From contig NZ_CP051130.1 in the NCBI RefSeq assembly GCF_013378055.1, forward strand, positions 2,110,001 to 2,174,000: a stretch of 64,000 bases of DNA, given 5' to 3'. A program made the position numbers and the translations under genes. The notes below the pieces were generated by a model. The model was not told the DNA's origin. It was given only the letters and a program-made list of their open reading frames with translations, and did no database searches. This document shows positions 16,686 to 25,282 of the stretch, one piece after another; position 1 is the stretch's first letter; every line of letters starts with the position of its first letter. This DNA comes from Parasphingopyxis sp. CP4. GTDB lineage: Bacteria > Pseudomonadota > Alphaproteobacteria > Sphingomonadales > Sphingomonadaceae.

Positions 16686-17783
16686 ATGCGCCTTGGACTG
16701 ATTACCGCCCTTTCCGCGCTGCTATGGACCAGCATCGCCGCAGCCCAACCGGCGGTGGAAGGCCGCTGGACCTTGGTGATCCACGGCGGCGCCGGTGTGA
16801 TCGAGCGCGATCGGCTTACTGAGGCGCAAGATAGCGAGATCCGCACCGCGCTGACCGAAGCGCTGGAAACCGGCAGTGCGATCCTGCGCAATGGCGGCTC
16901 TTCAATGGATGCGATCGAGGCCACGGTGCGCGTCATGGAGGACAATCCCAATTTCAACGCCGGGCGCGGCGCGGTGTTCACCTATGATGGCGATATCGAG
17001 CATGATGCATCGATCATGGACGGGACGACGCGATCCGCGGGTGCTGTTACCGGCTCCACCCAAACCCGCCATCCGGTGACCCTTGCTCGCCGCGTGATGA
17101 CCAACTCGCCGCATGTGTTTTTGAGTGGGTCTGGAGCCGATCAATTCTCCGCCGAACAAGGCCTGGAGCAGGTCGGCAATGACTGGTTCGAAACCGATCG
17201 CCGCCGCGAACAGCTTGAAGCAATGCGCGCCGCCGAGACGGCCGGGCTCAGCGATTATCGGGCCGATTTCAAATATGGCACGGTTGGCGCCGTGGCGGTC
17301 GATCTCAATGGCAATATGGCCGCGGCCACCTCAACCGGCGGCATGACCGGCAAACGCTGGGGCCGGATCGGCGATTCGCCGGTGATCGGCGCGGGCACCT
17401 ATGCCGATAATCGCGGCTGCGCGGTCTCTGCGACCGGCACTGGCGAATATTTCATCCGGGTTGGCGTCGCCCATGAGATCTGCACCCAGATCCGCGTCCG
17501 CTTTGAGCAGCGCCTGGCCGAAGCCCGGGCCTCGGTACCGATGGATGGGGACGGCATTCCCGAATATTATGTCCATGCGAGCGAATTCGGCCTGGCGGAA
17601 TCCGATATCCAGGAGATTGCCGACGCCGTGCTTGCCGAGATGGCCGGGCTTGGCGGATCGGGCGGCGTGATCGTCGCAACGCCCTGGGGCACCGGCACCT
17701 ATTCCTTCACCACACCCGGCATGTATCGCGGCATGGCCGGCAGCGAGATTGAGGCGAGCATCGCCATTTATGGCGACGAATAG
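16686..17783 (+). CDS. Exported isoaspartyl peptidase / plant-type L-asparaginase
   Basis: A 365-residue N-terminal nucleophile hydrolase of the asparaginase-2 family, hydrolysing isoaspartyl dipeptides and often L-asparagine. A signal peptide (MRLGLITALSALLWTSIAAA) places it in the periplasm. The family's LVIHGGAGVI opens the mature domain; DYRADFKYGTVGAVAVD contains the autocleavage site before Thr199, the nucleophile of the beta subunit; TSTGGMTGKRWGRIGDSPVIGAG gives the substrate-binding loop. AGGAGA lies 6 bases before ATG 16686. Short gap to the carboxylase gene suggests cotranscription. Confidence 0.92.
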   Translation: MRLGLITALSALLWTSIAAAQPAVEGRWTLVIHGGAGVIERDRLTEAQDSEIRTALTEALETGSAILRNGGSSMDAIEATVRVMEDNPNFNAGRGAVFTYDGDIEHDASIMDGTTRSAGAVTGSTQTRHPVTLARRVMTNSPHVFLSGSGADQFSAEQGLEQVGNDWFETDRRREQLEAMRAAETAGLSDYRADFKYGTVGAVAVDLNGNMAAATSTGGMTGKRWGRIGDSPVIGAGTYADNRGCAVSATGTGEYFIRVGVAHEICTQIRVRFEQRLAEARASVPMDGDGIPEYYVHASEFGLAESDIQEIADAVLAEMAGLGGSGGVIVATPWGTGTYSFTTPGMYRGMAGSEIEASIAIYGDE

Positions 17784-17789
17784 GCCCGC

Positions 17790-18308
17790 CTAGCCGACCG
17801 GCACTACCGTCACCGCACGTCGGTTCTGCGCCCAGCTTGCCGGGTCAGAACCGAGTGCAACCGGCCGTTCCTTGCCATAGCTGATCACGGTCATCCGGTT
17901 GGATGTGACGCCGCGCGCGGCAAGGTAATTGGCCGCAGCATTGGCGCGTCGCTCGCCAAGGCCGAGATTATATTCGCGGGTCCCGCGTTCGTCGCAGTGA
18001 CCTTCGATCGTGACCCGCACCGATGGGTTGGCCACCAGCCACGCTGCCTGCGAATCGAGAATCGCCCGATCTTCCGGATCGATGTCATAGGAATCGGTTT
18101 CGAAGAATATCGTGTCGCTTGCGGCCTGGGCGAGGAAATCCTCACGGCTGCCAGGGATTGGACCGGTTGGGCCTGTGTTGGTCGTATCCGGGCCCGTCGT
18201 GCCGACCGGCGGCGGCGGCAGGTCTTCCGGTGCATCGCGGGAGCAGGCGCCAAGCGCAAGCGCGGATCCGGCAACCATGAAAATGGCGGTTCTGGATATC
18301 TGAGTCAT
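17790..18308 (-). CDS. pal: Peptidoglycan-associated lipoprotein Pal
   Basis: A 172-residue outer-membrane lipoprotein and last gene of the tol-pal block. The signal peptide ends in lipobox LALGAC (Cys22 acylated). A proline/threonine-rich linker follows, then the OmpA-like domain with VRVTIEGHCDERGTREYNLGLGERRA, holding the Asp and Arg that bind diaminopimelate in peptidoglycan. Pal works with TolB and TolQRA in keeping the outer membrane tight at division. The ATG at 18308 (MTQISRTAIF) is chosen over a longer frame without signal features. An 84-base gap separates it from tolB. Confidence 0.95.
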   Translation of the reverse strand: MTQISRTAIFMVAGSALALGACSRDAPEDLPPPPVGTTGPDTTNTGPTGPIPGSREDFLAQAASDTIFFETDSYDIDPEDRAILDSQAAWLVANPSVRVTIEGHCDERGTREYNLGLGERRANAAANYLAARGVTSNRMTVISYGKERPVALGSDPASWAQNRRAVTVVPVG

Positions 18309-18392
18309 AGGTCCAATCCTCTTCTTACTTGCGACGCGGCCCCGCATTATGCCGCCAATTAACGCGCGGGAGTCAATAGAGTTGCACGATAA

Positions 18393-19757
18393 TCAGTTGC
18401 GCAACGGCGACCAGGAGGGATCCGAAGCGCCCACCGGCGTCGGCAAACGCCGCACCATCCGCCCCGTCACATCGACGGACCAGAGGCTGGGCAAGGCATT
18501 GCCGCGCGGGGTTCGGAAGAAATGAATGACCCGGCCATTGGGTGCCCAGCTTGGCCCTTCATCCTGCCAGCTATTGGTCAAAATCCGTTCGCCGGACCCG
18601 TCAGGCCGCATGACGCCGATCCGGAATCCGCCGCCCAGCCGGGTAAAGGCGATCAGATTGCCGCGCGGGCTCCATTCGGGAGTGGCATAGCGACCGCCGC
18701 CAAAGCTGATGCGGCGCTGGTTCGATCCGTCGGCATTCATCACGTAGAGCTGCTGCCCGCCGGATCGATCGCTTTCGAAGACAATTCGGCGACCATCGGG
18801 AGAATAACTTCCGCTCGTATCGATGCCGGGCGTGTTCGTCAGTCGGGTCGCCCGGCCGCCCGACACAGGAACGCGATAGATGTCGCTGTTACCATTCACC
18901 GCCATGGAGAAGACAACATAGCGGCTGTCCGGCGAATAGCGCGGCGCGAAGGTCATATAGGGCGCGTCGACGAGCAGCCTCTGGCGGCCGCTCTCTACGT
19001 CATAGATATATACGCGCGGCTCATCGTTGAGATAGCTCATATAGGTGATCGTCCGGCCGTCCGGCGCGAAGCGCGGTGTCAGCACAATCGACTGGCCGTT
19101 GGTAAGGAAGCGGTGATTGGCACCGTCGGTGTCCATCACCGCGATCCGCCGCACGCGATTATCCTTGGGGCCACTTTCGGCGACATAAACGATGCGGCTG
19201 TCAAAATAAGCGCCCTCGCCGGTCAGCCGGGCATAGACCATATCCGCACAGCGATGCGCCGCGCGCCGCCAATCGGCATAATCGACTTCATAGCCAGCGC
19301 GCTCCAGCGGCGCCTGGGCGAAAACGTCATACAAATAGCAGCCGACCGTCAGCCGGCCATTGGTGCCCGCCTGAACATAGCCCTGGACAAGATTTTGCGC
19401 GCCGACCTGGTTCCAGGCCGGATAAGCGGGCGCGGTAACCTGCGGCATGGTGACATCGCGCAGGAACTGGCGTTCGACCGGATTGAAAAAGCCCGAATTG
19501 CGCAGATCCTCTTCGATCACACGGGCGACTTGCCGGCCGAGATCTTCGGTGTTGCCAGCCGGGGTGCCGACAGCGCGAGGGGTCGGCATATCGGGCACGG
19601 CAATTGCAGTCGGGTTGGAGATCCCGCCAACCACATCGCCTTCGATCGGACCGGAGCTCGCCTCATCCTGAGCCAGTGCGGCGCTGCCCGCGAAAGCAAG
19701 ACCAATGCACAGCGCAAACCGGCGAAGAGCCGAAAAAGAGGGAATGGAAACGGACAT
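18393..19757 (-). CDS. tolB: Tol-Pal system beta-propeller protein TolB
   Basis: A 454-residue periplasmic protein with signal peptide (ends GSAALAQD). The N-terminal domain is residues about 30-165 and the six-bladed WD40-like propeller follows, with repeated blades of the form FAPDGRTITYMSYLNDEPRVYIYD, YSPDSRYVVFSM and YSPDGRRIVFESDRSGGQQLYV (each quoted in part). TolB binds Pal and the TolA C-terminus. Start is put at ATG 19757 because GGAG is 10 bases upstream; ATG 19766 is almost touching that site. Confidence 0.95.
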   Translation of the reverse strand: MSVSIPSFSALRRFALCIGLAFAGSAALAQDEASSGPIEGDVVGGISNPTAIAVPDMPTPRAVGTPAGNTEDLGRQVARVIEEDLRNSGFFNPVERQFLRDVTMPQVTAPAYPAWNQVGAQNLVQGYVQAGTNGRLTVGCYLYDVFAQAPLERAGYEVDYADWRRAAHRCADMVYARLTGEGAYFDSRIVYVAESGPKDNRVRRIAVMDTDGANHRFLTNGQSIVLTPRFAPDGRTITYMSYLNDEPRVYIYDVESGRQRLLVDAPYMTFAPRYSPDSRYVVFSMAVNGNSDIYRVPVSGGRATRLTNTPGIDTSGSYSPDGRRIVFESDRSGGQQLYVMNADGSNQRRISFGGGRYATPEWSPRGNLIAFTRLGGGFRIGVMRPDGSGERILTNSWQDEGPSWAPNGRVIHFFRTPRGNALPSLWSVDVTGRMVRRLPTPVGASDPSWSPLRN

Positions 19758-19771
19758 GATAGGCATGCTCC

Positions 19772-20539
19772 TCAGGTCAATTGCGCTGGGATGAAATTCA
19801 GGACGACATCGCTCCAGCCATTTTCGTAGAGCGCGTCGGGAAGCGGCGGCAAGGGGCAGCGCGGATTGAGAACCGCAGCGCGCGCCGCCTCGATCATCTG
19901 CGCCTGATATTGGCGATTGCCGCCCGATACGCCGCGTGCACCAAGCACACTCACCTGATTGCGACTGAGCGAACCATCGCGATCGGGCTGGATCCGGAGG
20001 CGCACCACAATATCTTCTGCGGCCGTGCCGCTCAGTGAGCCCAGATTGTAGCAAGGCCTTACCGCATTCACGATCCGGCTGATGAGATTGGATCGATCCG
20101 CACCGGTTACTGCCGCCTGAGACCGGGAGGTGCCGCTGTCATTGGTCGTACCGATACCATCCGTGATACCGGAAATCCGTGACGACCGGCGCTGCTCAGG
20201 GCGGCGCTCGGGTTGCGTGCGCGGCTCGGGCCGGCGTTCGGTGCGGCGCTCGGCCGGGCGTGGGTCTGGCGGTTTCGGGGTCACGCTGGGTTGTGGCAGC
20301 GGTTCAACCTCGGGCTGCGTCATCGGATCGAGATCATCGTCCAGATCGCGACGCTCGGCGGCCGGGGCGGGCCGATCCGCAGCGGATGCAAATTCGCCAA
20401 TATCATCACTCAATGTCACGGCCACAGCCTCACGCCGCGGAACCTCGTCGCGCGTCAGCAGGGTGAAGGACAGGACCGCGAACAGCGCGACATGGCCAAT
20501 GGCCGCCGCACCAAGCGCAATCCGTTCCGAGCGCTCCAT
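19772..20539 (-). CDS. tolA: TolA-like protein with TonB C-terminal domain
   Basis: A 255-residue inner-membrane-anchored protein: one N-terminal helix (IALGAAAIGHVALFAVLSFTLL, key GHxxLF), a proline, arginine and glutamate-rich extended region (residues about 55-125), and a C-terminal TonB/TolA-type domain with NLISRIVNAVRPCYNLG and the cysteine pair C163/C230 (approximate). It links TolQR energy to TolB/Pal. It is shorter than enterobacterial TolA, normal for alphaproteobacteria. The ATG at 20539 overlaps the tolR stop as TGATG. Confidence 0.9.
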   Translation of the reverse strand: MERSERIALGAAAIGHVALFAVLSFTLLTRDEVPRREAVAVTLSDDIGEFASAADRPAPAAERRDLDDDLDPMTQPEVEPLPQPSVTPKPPDPRPAERRTERRPEPRTQPERRPEQRRSSRISGITDGIGTTNDSGTSRSQAAVTGADRSNLISRIVNAVRPCYNLGSLSGTAAEDIVVRLRIQPDRDGSLSRNQVSVLGARGVSGGNRQYQAQMIEAARAAVLNPRCPLPPLPDALYENGWSDVVLNFIPAQLT

Positions 20540-21069
20540 CAGATCGGCTCCACATCGACAGGGTCGAGCAGCTCGACATCGTCCGCTGCCGGTTCTGCAT
20601 CGCCATCATCGCTGGTATCGCTCTGCGGCAAGGCGCCATCGCCCGGCGATGTCGTCAACAGTGAAATGCGATTGAGCCCGGCCCGGTTGAGTTCGCCCAT
20701 GACCAGCATGACCCGACCATAATCGAGATCGGTGTCGGCCCGCAGGAAGACCGCATGGCCCTCTGGACCCGCAGGTTGTTGCGCAATGGCCGAGAGCGTC
20801 GACGCCAGCTCAACGTCATTGATCGCAATATCGTCGACAAAGATCTGGCCGGTGCCGTCAATGGCAATCTGGGTGGGTTCGGATTCCTGATCCAATGCGC
20901 CCGCGCGGCTTTCCGGCAGCTGCACTGGCACGCCCGACGCGAGCAAGGGGGCCGTCACCATGAAGATGATCAGCAGCACCAGCATCACATCGACAAAAGG
21001 CGTGACATTGATCTCCGCCATCGGCGCACGGCGACCGCGTATCGATTGGGAGGGGAGCATCATCGCCAT
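20539..21069 (-). CDS. tolR: ExbD/TolR-family biopolymer transport protein
   Basis: A 176-residue protein with one membrane helix in APMAEINVTPFVDVMLVLLII (residues about 16-36); the membrane Asp in VDVMLVLLIIFM is the proton-path residue. The periplasmic domain has the ExbD pattern AVFLRADTDLDYGRVMLVM. A C-terminal acidic extension (about residues 148-176) is longer than in many homologues. It forms the TolQ-TolR motor using proton motive force. Located 3 bases after tolQ. Confidence 0.93.
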   Translation of the reverse strand: MAMMLPSQSIRGRRAPMAEINVTPFVDVMLVLLIIFMVTAPLLASGVPVQLPESRAGALDQESEPTQIAIDGTGQIFVDDIAINDVELASTLSAIAQQPAGPEGHAVFLRADTDLDYGRVMLVMGELNRAGLNRISLLTTSPGDGALPQSDTSDDGDAEPAADDVELLDPVDVEPI

Positions 21070-21072
21070 CGC

Positions 21073-21768
21073 CTAACGTGCACCTTCCAGTTCATGGCTC
21101 AGGGTCGCATGCAAGCCGTCGGCAAACCGGGTCAACCGCGCCTCGAGCCGGTTCAGGCCGTGCGTGAGCCGGTTATAGGCAATCACGGCGGGAATGGCCG
21201 CGAACAGGCCGAGTGCCGTTGCAAATAGCGCCTCGGCAATGCCCGGCGCGACCACATCGAGGCTGGTCGATGCCTGGCCCGCAATATCGGTAAAGGCGCG
21301 CATAATGCCCCAGACCGTGCCGAACAGGCCGACAAAGGGCGCAACCGCGCCGACTGTTGCAAGGATATTCAATCGATCGGAGAGCTTGTCCATTTCTGCG
21401 GCAACCGCCGCGCCCATGGCGGTTGCCAGCCTTTGCCGGGTACCCGGGCGATCGATGGTACCGTTTTTCGTGGAACGCCGCCATTCGGCAAGGCCGGCGC
21501 TGAACACTTTCGCCGCCGAATTATCGTCACCGCCGCGTGCGTCAAAAAAGCGGTCAATATCCTCTGCGCGCCAGAAATCGCGCTCGAAGCGTTCGCTTTT
21601 CTTGCGCATGCCGCCAATCTTGCGGCCATGGCTGATAATGATGGCCCAGGTCCAGATACTGGCCAGCAACAGCCCGACCATCACCAGTTTGACGACAATA
21701 TCGGCCTGCAGGAACAGGGTCAGCGGGTTCATCAGCGATTCACTCGCGCCGAAATCGAATCCTCCCAT
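21073..21768 (-). CDS. tolQ: MotA/TolQ/ExbB-family proton channel protein
   Basis: A 231-residue protein with three membrane helices: about residues 18-44 (ADIVVKLVMVGLLLASIWTW), 135-160 and 168-195. The signature ATVGAVAPFVGLFGTVWGIM and the following LFATALGLFAAIPAVIAYN define the TolQ family and line the proton path with TolR. Length and order are standard. It lies 8 bases after the ybgC stop, so ybgC-tolQ-tolR-tolA-tolB-pal form one unit. Confidence 0.95.
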   Translation of the reverse strand: MGGFDFGASESLMNPLTLFLQADIVVKLVMVGLLLASIWTWAIIISHGRKIGGMRKKSERFERDFWRAEDIDRFFDARGGDDNSAAKVFSAGLAEWRRSTKNGTIDRPGTRQRLATAMGAAVAAEMDKLSDRLNILATVGAVAPFVGLFGTVWGIMRAFTDIAGQASTSLDVVAPGIAEALFATALGLFAAIPAVIAYNRLTHGLNRLEARLTRFADGLHATLSHELEGAR

Positions 21769-21776
21769 AGCGGTTA

Positions 21777-22232
21777 TTATTCTCCTATTTCCAAGCGCTT
21801 GAATGCCTCAATCCATTCGCGCGGTTGCCGTGTTGGCCGTCCCGAAGGCGCGACCAATGCCGCTGTCACATCCGCTTCGGTGAGTATGTCGCTACCGCGC
21901 ATGACTCGCTGATGAATGGCACAGCTGGCGGCGCGCACTCCCTTCACATGGCTGACCACGACCAGATCGTCATCCAGCTTGGCCGGGAGCCGGTATTTGA
22001 TCGCCAGATCGGCAACCGCATAGGCCCCCTCGCCTGCCTCCATCCGCGCCCGTTGATCGATGCCCGTCAAGCGCAGCATATCGGACCGGGCCCGCTCCAT
22101 GAAGCGCAGATAATTGGCGTGATAGACGATGCCGGACAAATCCGTGTCCTCAAAATAGACGCGCACGGGAAAGCGATGATGCTTGCCATCGAAATAGCCG
22201 GATAGGGCCCGGTCACGTATTTCATCGCTCAT
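21777..22232 (-). CDS. ybgC: Tol-Pal-associated acyl-CoA thioesterase
   Basis: A 151-residue hotdog thioesterase of the 4-hydroxybenzoyl-CoA thioesterase class. The active-site motif is YFEDTDLSGIVYHANYLRFMERAR with catalytic Asp (DTDLSGIVYH, residues 29-38). YbgC is cytosolic, inner-membrane-associated, and linked to phospholipid metabolism in E. coli; its position directly before tolQ is conserved. Start is ATG 22232; an 80-base gap separates it from ruvB, so a promoter here is possible. Confidence 0.93.
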   Translation of the reverse strand: MSDEIRDRALSGYFDGKHHRFPVRVYFEDTDLSGIVYHANYLRFMERARSDMLRLTGIDQRARMEAGEGAYAVADLAIKYRLPAKLDDDLVVVSHVKGVRAASCAIHQRVMRGSDILTEADVTAALVAPSGRPTRQPREWIEAFKRLEIGE

Positions 22233-22312
22233 GCTACCAGCCTTAGCCGGGCCGGACTCGCCGGAAAAGCATGGATTTTCGGGCTATCGCGGTGCGGGAA
22301 CCGGTTGGCGCG

Positions 22313-23335
22313 CTAATCAAACAGACTGTCTGCTGCGTCTTTGGGAGGATTGAGCCCGAGATGCTTCCAGCCTTTGGCATTCAGCATGCGCCCACGCGCA
22401 GTCCGGGCAACGAGGCCAAGCTGGATCAGATAGGGTTCGATAACCTCTTCGATCGTGTCACGCGGCTCGGAAAGGCCTGCTGCCAGCGTCTCAACACCCA
22501 CCGGCCCGCCTTTGTAGATATCGGCGATCATCATCAGATAACGCCGATCCATCAGATCGAGCCCTAGCGCATCGACTTCCAGCCGGTTAAGCGCGGCATC
22601 GGCCGATTTCGCATCGACCTCGCTCACCCCATCGACATTGGCAAAATCCCGCACCCGGCGCAGAAGCCGTCCGGCAATACGCGGCGTGCCGCGCGCCCGG
22701 GCCGCGATTTCGCGGGAGCCATCATCGGTGATCGCCAGCTCCAGCAGTGCCGCCGCGCGGCGCACCACCTTTTCGAGCTCCTCCACCGTGTAGAAATTCA
22801 ACCGCACCGGTATCCCGAAACGATCGCGCAGCGGCGTCGTGATCAGCCCCTGGCGGGTCGTTGCGCCGACCAGGGTGAATTGCGGTAGATCGATCCGCAC
22901 CGAACGGGCCGAGGGCCCTTCGCCGATGATCAGGTCCAGCGCGCGATCTTCCATTGCCGGATAGAGAATTTCCTCGACCGCCGGATTCAGCCGGTGGATC
23001 TCGTCGATAAACAGGACATCGCCATCCTCTAAATTGGTGAGCAGCGCGGCGAGATCGCCGGATTTCGCGATCACCGGGCCGGATGTCGCGCGGAAGCCGA
23101 CGCCCAGCTCGCGCGCCACGATCTGCGCCAATGTCGTCTTGCCGAGCCCCGGCGGGCCAAACAGCATGACATGGTCGAGTGCATCGGAGCGGCTTTTCGC
23201 GGCCTCGATAAACACGCGCAGATTATCGCAGGCCGATTTCTGGCCGATAAACTCCGCCAGCGTCTTCGGGCGCAGCGCGGCATCGATATCCTCGGCCTTG
23301 CGCTCGGGCGCCACCATGCGATCGCTATCAGTCAT
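22313..23335 (-). CDS. ruvB: Holliday junction branch-migration ATPase RuvB
   Basis: A 340-residue AAA+ helicase motor that drives branch migration with RuvA. Walker A is [11 protein letters not shown], Walker [12 protein letters not shown], sensor 1 around [12 protein letters not shown], and the arginine-finger and winged-helix C-terminal region end the protein ([19 protein letters not shown]). Length is normal. Its ATG at 23335 overlaps the stop of a 45-codon ORF as ATGA. It is separated from ruvA by three short genes. Confidence 0.97.
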   Translation of the reverse strand: MTDSDRMVAPERKAEDIDAALRPKTLAEFIGQKSACDNLRVFIEAAKSRSDALDHVMLFGPPGLGKTTLAQIVARELGVGFRATSGPVIAKSGDLAALLTNLEDGDVLFIDEIHRLNPAVEEILYPAMEDRALDLIIGEGPSARSVRIDLPQFTLVGATTRQGLITTPLRDRFGIPVRLNFYTVEELEKVVRRAAALLELAITDDGSREIAARARGTPRIAGRLLRRVRDFANVDGVSEVDAKSADAALNRLEVDALGLDLMDRRYLMMIADIYKGGPVGVETLAAGLSEPRDTIEEVIEPYLIQLGLVARTARGRMLNAKGWKHLGLNPPKDAADSLFD

Positions 23336-23469
23336 CGGATGATAATCCCGATTATCACGCAGATCAGCAAGACCATTGTGATGAGCGGCAACAATGTGAG
23401 CGGTCGGCGCGGGATGGGAGGCGTAGGCCGTTGAGCCTCCTGGGCAGGACTATCCTGGTCTTCAGTCAT
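23332..23469 (-). CDS. 45-residue single-helix membrane protein
   Basis: A small ORF with a proline and glutamine-rich cytosolic start ([20 protein letters not shown]) and one C-terminal hydrophobic helix ([20 protein letters not shown]). The start overlaps the GFA gene by 8 bases and the stop overlaps ruvB as ATGA, which argues it is a real coupled gene. Function unknown; tail-anchored membrane peptides of this sort are often overlooked. Confidence 0.55.
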   Translation of the reverse strand: MTEDQDSPAQEAQRPTPPIPRRPLTLLPLITMVLLICVIIGIIIR

Positions 23470-23860
23470 AATGTTCGACCTCGCCCGGAATGGTAACCCA
23501 GGGATGTTTGCGCGCTTCCCAGACCGAAAAGCGCGGCGGCGGGAAGCTTGCATCAGTAAATAATCCAACCGGTACTGCAATCGCGTCCGGCATCGGGCCG
23601 CCCTGATACCAGACGGTCGTCCCGCAGGTCGGGCAGAAATGATAGTGAACCGGGTTGCCTTCGTCCGAGACGCGCACCCATTCGCGATCTTCACCGGTTA
23701 TCGTCACCTTTTCCGTTGGCCAGCGCGCCTGTTCACCAAAGGGCGATCCGCTGCGCTGCTGGCAAGCATGGCAATGGCACACCGACACGCGAACAGGCTC
23801 ACCCTCGCACCGCACGCTGATCCCGCCACAGCGACAGGCGGCTGTGTAGGTCTTGCTCAA
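23462..23860 (-). CDS. GFA/CENP-V-fold zinc protein
   Basis: A 132-residue protein of the glutathione-dependent formaldehyde-activating (GFA) family. Zinc-binding cysteines are in AACRCGGISVRC, VCHCHACQQRSGSPF and FCPTCGTTVWY. GFA was proposed to form S-hydroxymethylglutathione from formaldehyde, but most members have unproven function. The start codon is TTG at 23860: GGAGG lies 6 bases upstream, the N-terminus [13 protein letters not shown] fits the family, and it overlaps the previous stop as TTGA. Confidence 0.88.
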   Translation of the reverse strand: MSKTYTAACRCGGISVRCEGEPVRVSVCHCHACQQRSGSPFGEQARWPTEKVTITGEDREWVRVSDEGNPVHYHFCPTCGTTVWYQGGPMPDAIAVPVGLFTDASFPPPRFSVWEARKHPWVTIPGEVEHYD

Positions 23861-24198
23861 GAGTTGCCTCCAAGGAGATCAAGTCCGCACCTGGAGCATG
23901 ACTGCTCCGGCCACCAGTTAAAGGTCTTGCTAGTGTGAACCGGCCTGCCAAAGAGCTTCAACGGCATGCCGGTGCTTCCATCCTCAACAAACAAGAGAGA
24001 TTTTGAACAACCGGGACAAGTCTGTACCGCGATGAACAACCACGCAGGCAAGGCGCCCAAAAAGTATAGGAAAATAGAGTACCCGTACTCGGAAAATGCA
24101 AAATAGAATGGGGGAAATCCGGCAACCATTGCGATCCAGATCAGCCAAGCGAACCGTGCGCGCCGATATGGAGACGAGTGAGCAGCTGAAGCGCTCAC
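23857..24198 (-). CDS. Membrane protein with zinc-ribbon-like cysteines
   Basis: A 113-residue protein starting with GTG at 24198 in a GTGA overlap with ruvA. Two hydrophobic helices are visible (about residues 15-34 and 41-59) followed by a soluble domain with [10 protein letters not shown] and CSRCGLDLL, a four-cysteine zinc ribbon. I do not recognise the family. It sits in the ruvA-ruvB gap with two further small genes, an arrangement not typical of ruv operons. Confidence 0.65.
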   Translation of the reverse strand: MSASAAHSSPYRRARFAWLIWIAMVAGFPPFYFAFSEYGYSIFLYFLGALPAWLFIAVQTCPGCSKSLLFVEDGSTGMPLKLFGRPVHTSKTFNWWPEQSCSRCGLDLLGGNS

Positions 24199-24791
24199 TT
24201 CGCCGCCTTTTTCAACGCCGTCCGCACCAGAGCATCAAGCCCGGCATCTGCGCCCAGCTCGCCTTGGGCTGCGGCCACGGCTGCACTCGCTTCGGCTGGC
24301 TTGAAGCCGAGGTTGAGCAGCGCGGAGACCGCATCGGAGGATGCGCCACCCGGTGCAGGAGCCGCGACACCACCCGGCGCGGTCGCGATACCGCCTACCT
24401 TGTCTTTCAGTTCGTTTGCGATGCGCGAGGCAAGCTTCGGCCCAACGCCCGGCGTCCGTGCGAGCATCGCCGCGTCATCGGCAGCAATCGCCGTCTGGAT
24501 CTCACCCGTCTCCAGCGTCGACAATATCGCCAGGGCGACCTTGCTACCGACCCCCTGCACGCTGCCAAGCAAGCGGAACCAGTCCCGTTCGCTGGCGCTG
24601 GCAAAGCCGATCAGCCGGATGAAATCATCGCCGACCAGCATCTCGGTATGGATCGTCACATCGCCGCCGACCGGGCCCAGCGCATCGAGCGTGCGCGATG
24701 AGGCCGCAACCTGATAGCCAACGCCCTGCACATCGATCACCGCATGATCGGCCGCGCTCGTTTCCAAAATGCCTTTGAGTTTCGCAATCAC
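24195..24791 (-). CDS. ruvA: Holliday junction DNA-binding protein RuvA
   Basis: A 198-residue protein that binds four-way junctions as a tetramer and loads RuvB. Domain I (OB fold) begins [21 protein letters not shown]; domain II carries two helix-hairpin-helix motifs ([16 protein letters not shown] and [19 protein letters not shown]); domain III (RuvB contact) is residues about 150-198 after an alanine, proline and glycine-rich linker. The start is GTG at 24791, overlapping the ruvC stop as GTGA. Confidence 0.96.
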   Translation of the reverse strand: MIAKLKGILETSAADHAVIDVQGVGYQVAASSRTLDALGPVGGDVTIHTEMLVGDDFIRLIGFASASERDWFRLLGSVQGVGSKVALAILSTLETGEIQTAIAADDAAMLARTPGVGPKLASRIANELKDKVGGIATAPGGVAAPAPGGASSDAVSALLNLGFKPAEASAAVAAAQGELGADAGLDALVRTALKKAAK

Positions 24792-25282
24792 GCCGCCTGC
24801 CCCACTGCCTTGGCGCTGGCCCGGTGATGGGCATGCGCGATCGCCACGGCCAGCGCATCGGCCGCATCCGCGCCGGCAATTTCGGCGCCGGGCAACAGGA
24901 CCGATACCATGGCATGGATCTGCGCCTTGTCCGCACCGCCCGTGCCGACAATCGCCTTTTTCACAAAACGCGCTGCATATTCGCCAATCGGCAGCCCCGC
25001 ATCGGCGAGCACCAGCATCAGCGCGCCGCGCGCCTGGCCGAGTTTCAGCGTCGATTGGGCGTTGGTGTTGACGAAGACTTCCTCAATTCCCGCATCCTCG
25101 GGCTGATGCTTGGCAAGCACAGCGCGAAGGCCGGTCGCCAGCGTAGACAGGCGTTCCGGCAATGGCGCCTTGGTATCCGTCCGGATCTGGCCATTGGCGA
25201 TGTGCGACAGACGATTGCCCTCGGCAGCGATAACGCCCCAGCCCGTACAGCCGAGCCCCGGGTCGAGGCCGATCAGCTTCAG
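24788..25282 (-). CDS. ruvC: Crossover junction endodeoxyribonuclease RuvC, apparent CTG start
   Basis: A 164-residue Holliday-junction resolvase. Catalytic acidic residues are visible: Asp7 in [13 protein letters not shown], Glu in [21 protein letters not shown], and the pair in [17 protein letters not shown]. No ATG, GTG or TTG exists between the in-frame upstream TGA (just outside, overlapping yebC) and the catalytic Asp; the first TTG lies after it and would remove the active site. CTG at 25282 is therefore the best start: GGAG is 8 bases upstream, it overlaps the yebC stop as CTGA, and it puts the Asp at position 7 as in E. coli. A sequencing error is the alternative. Confidence 0.85.
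   Translation of the reverse strand: MKLIGLDPGLGCTGWGVIAAEGNRLSHIANGQIRTDTKAPLPERLSTLATGLRAVLAKHQPEDAGIEEVFVNTNAQSTLKLGQARGALMLVLADAGLPIGEYAARFVKKAIVGTGGADKAQIHAMVSVLLPGAEIAGADAADALAVAIAHAHHRASAKAVGQAA

Noticed and set aside
15098-16981. Long minus-strand ORF (627 codons)
   Set aside because: Antisense to the carboxylase gene and the start of the asparaginase gene; low-quality composition and no family features.
18522-19829. Plus-strand ORF of 435 codons
   Set aside because: Antisense to tolB, which has clear propeller repeats.
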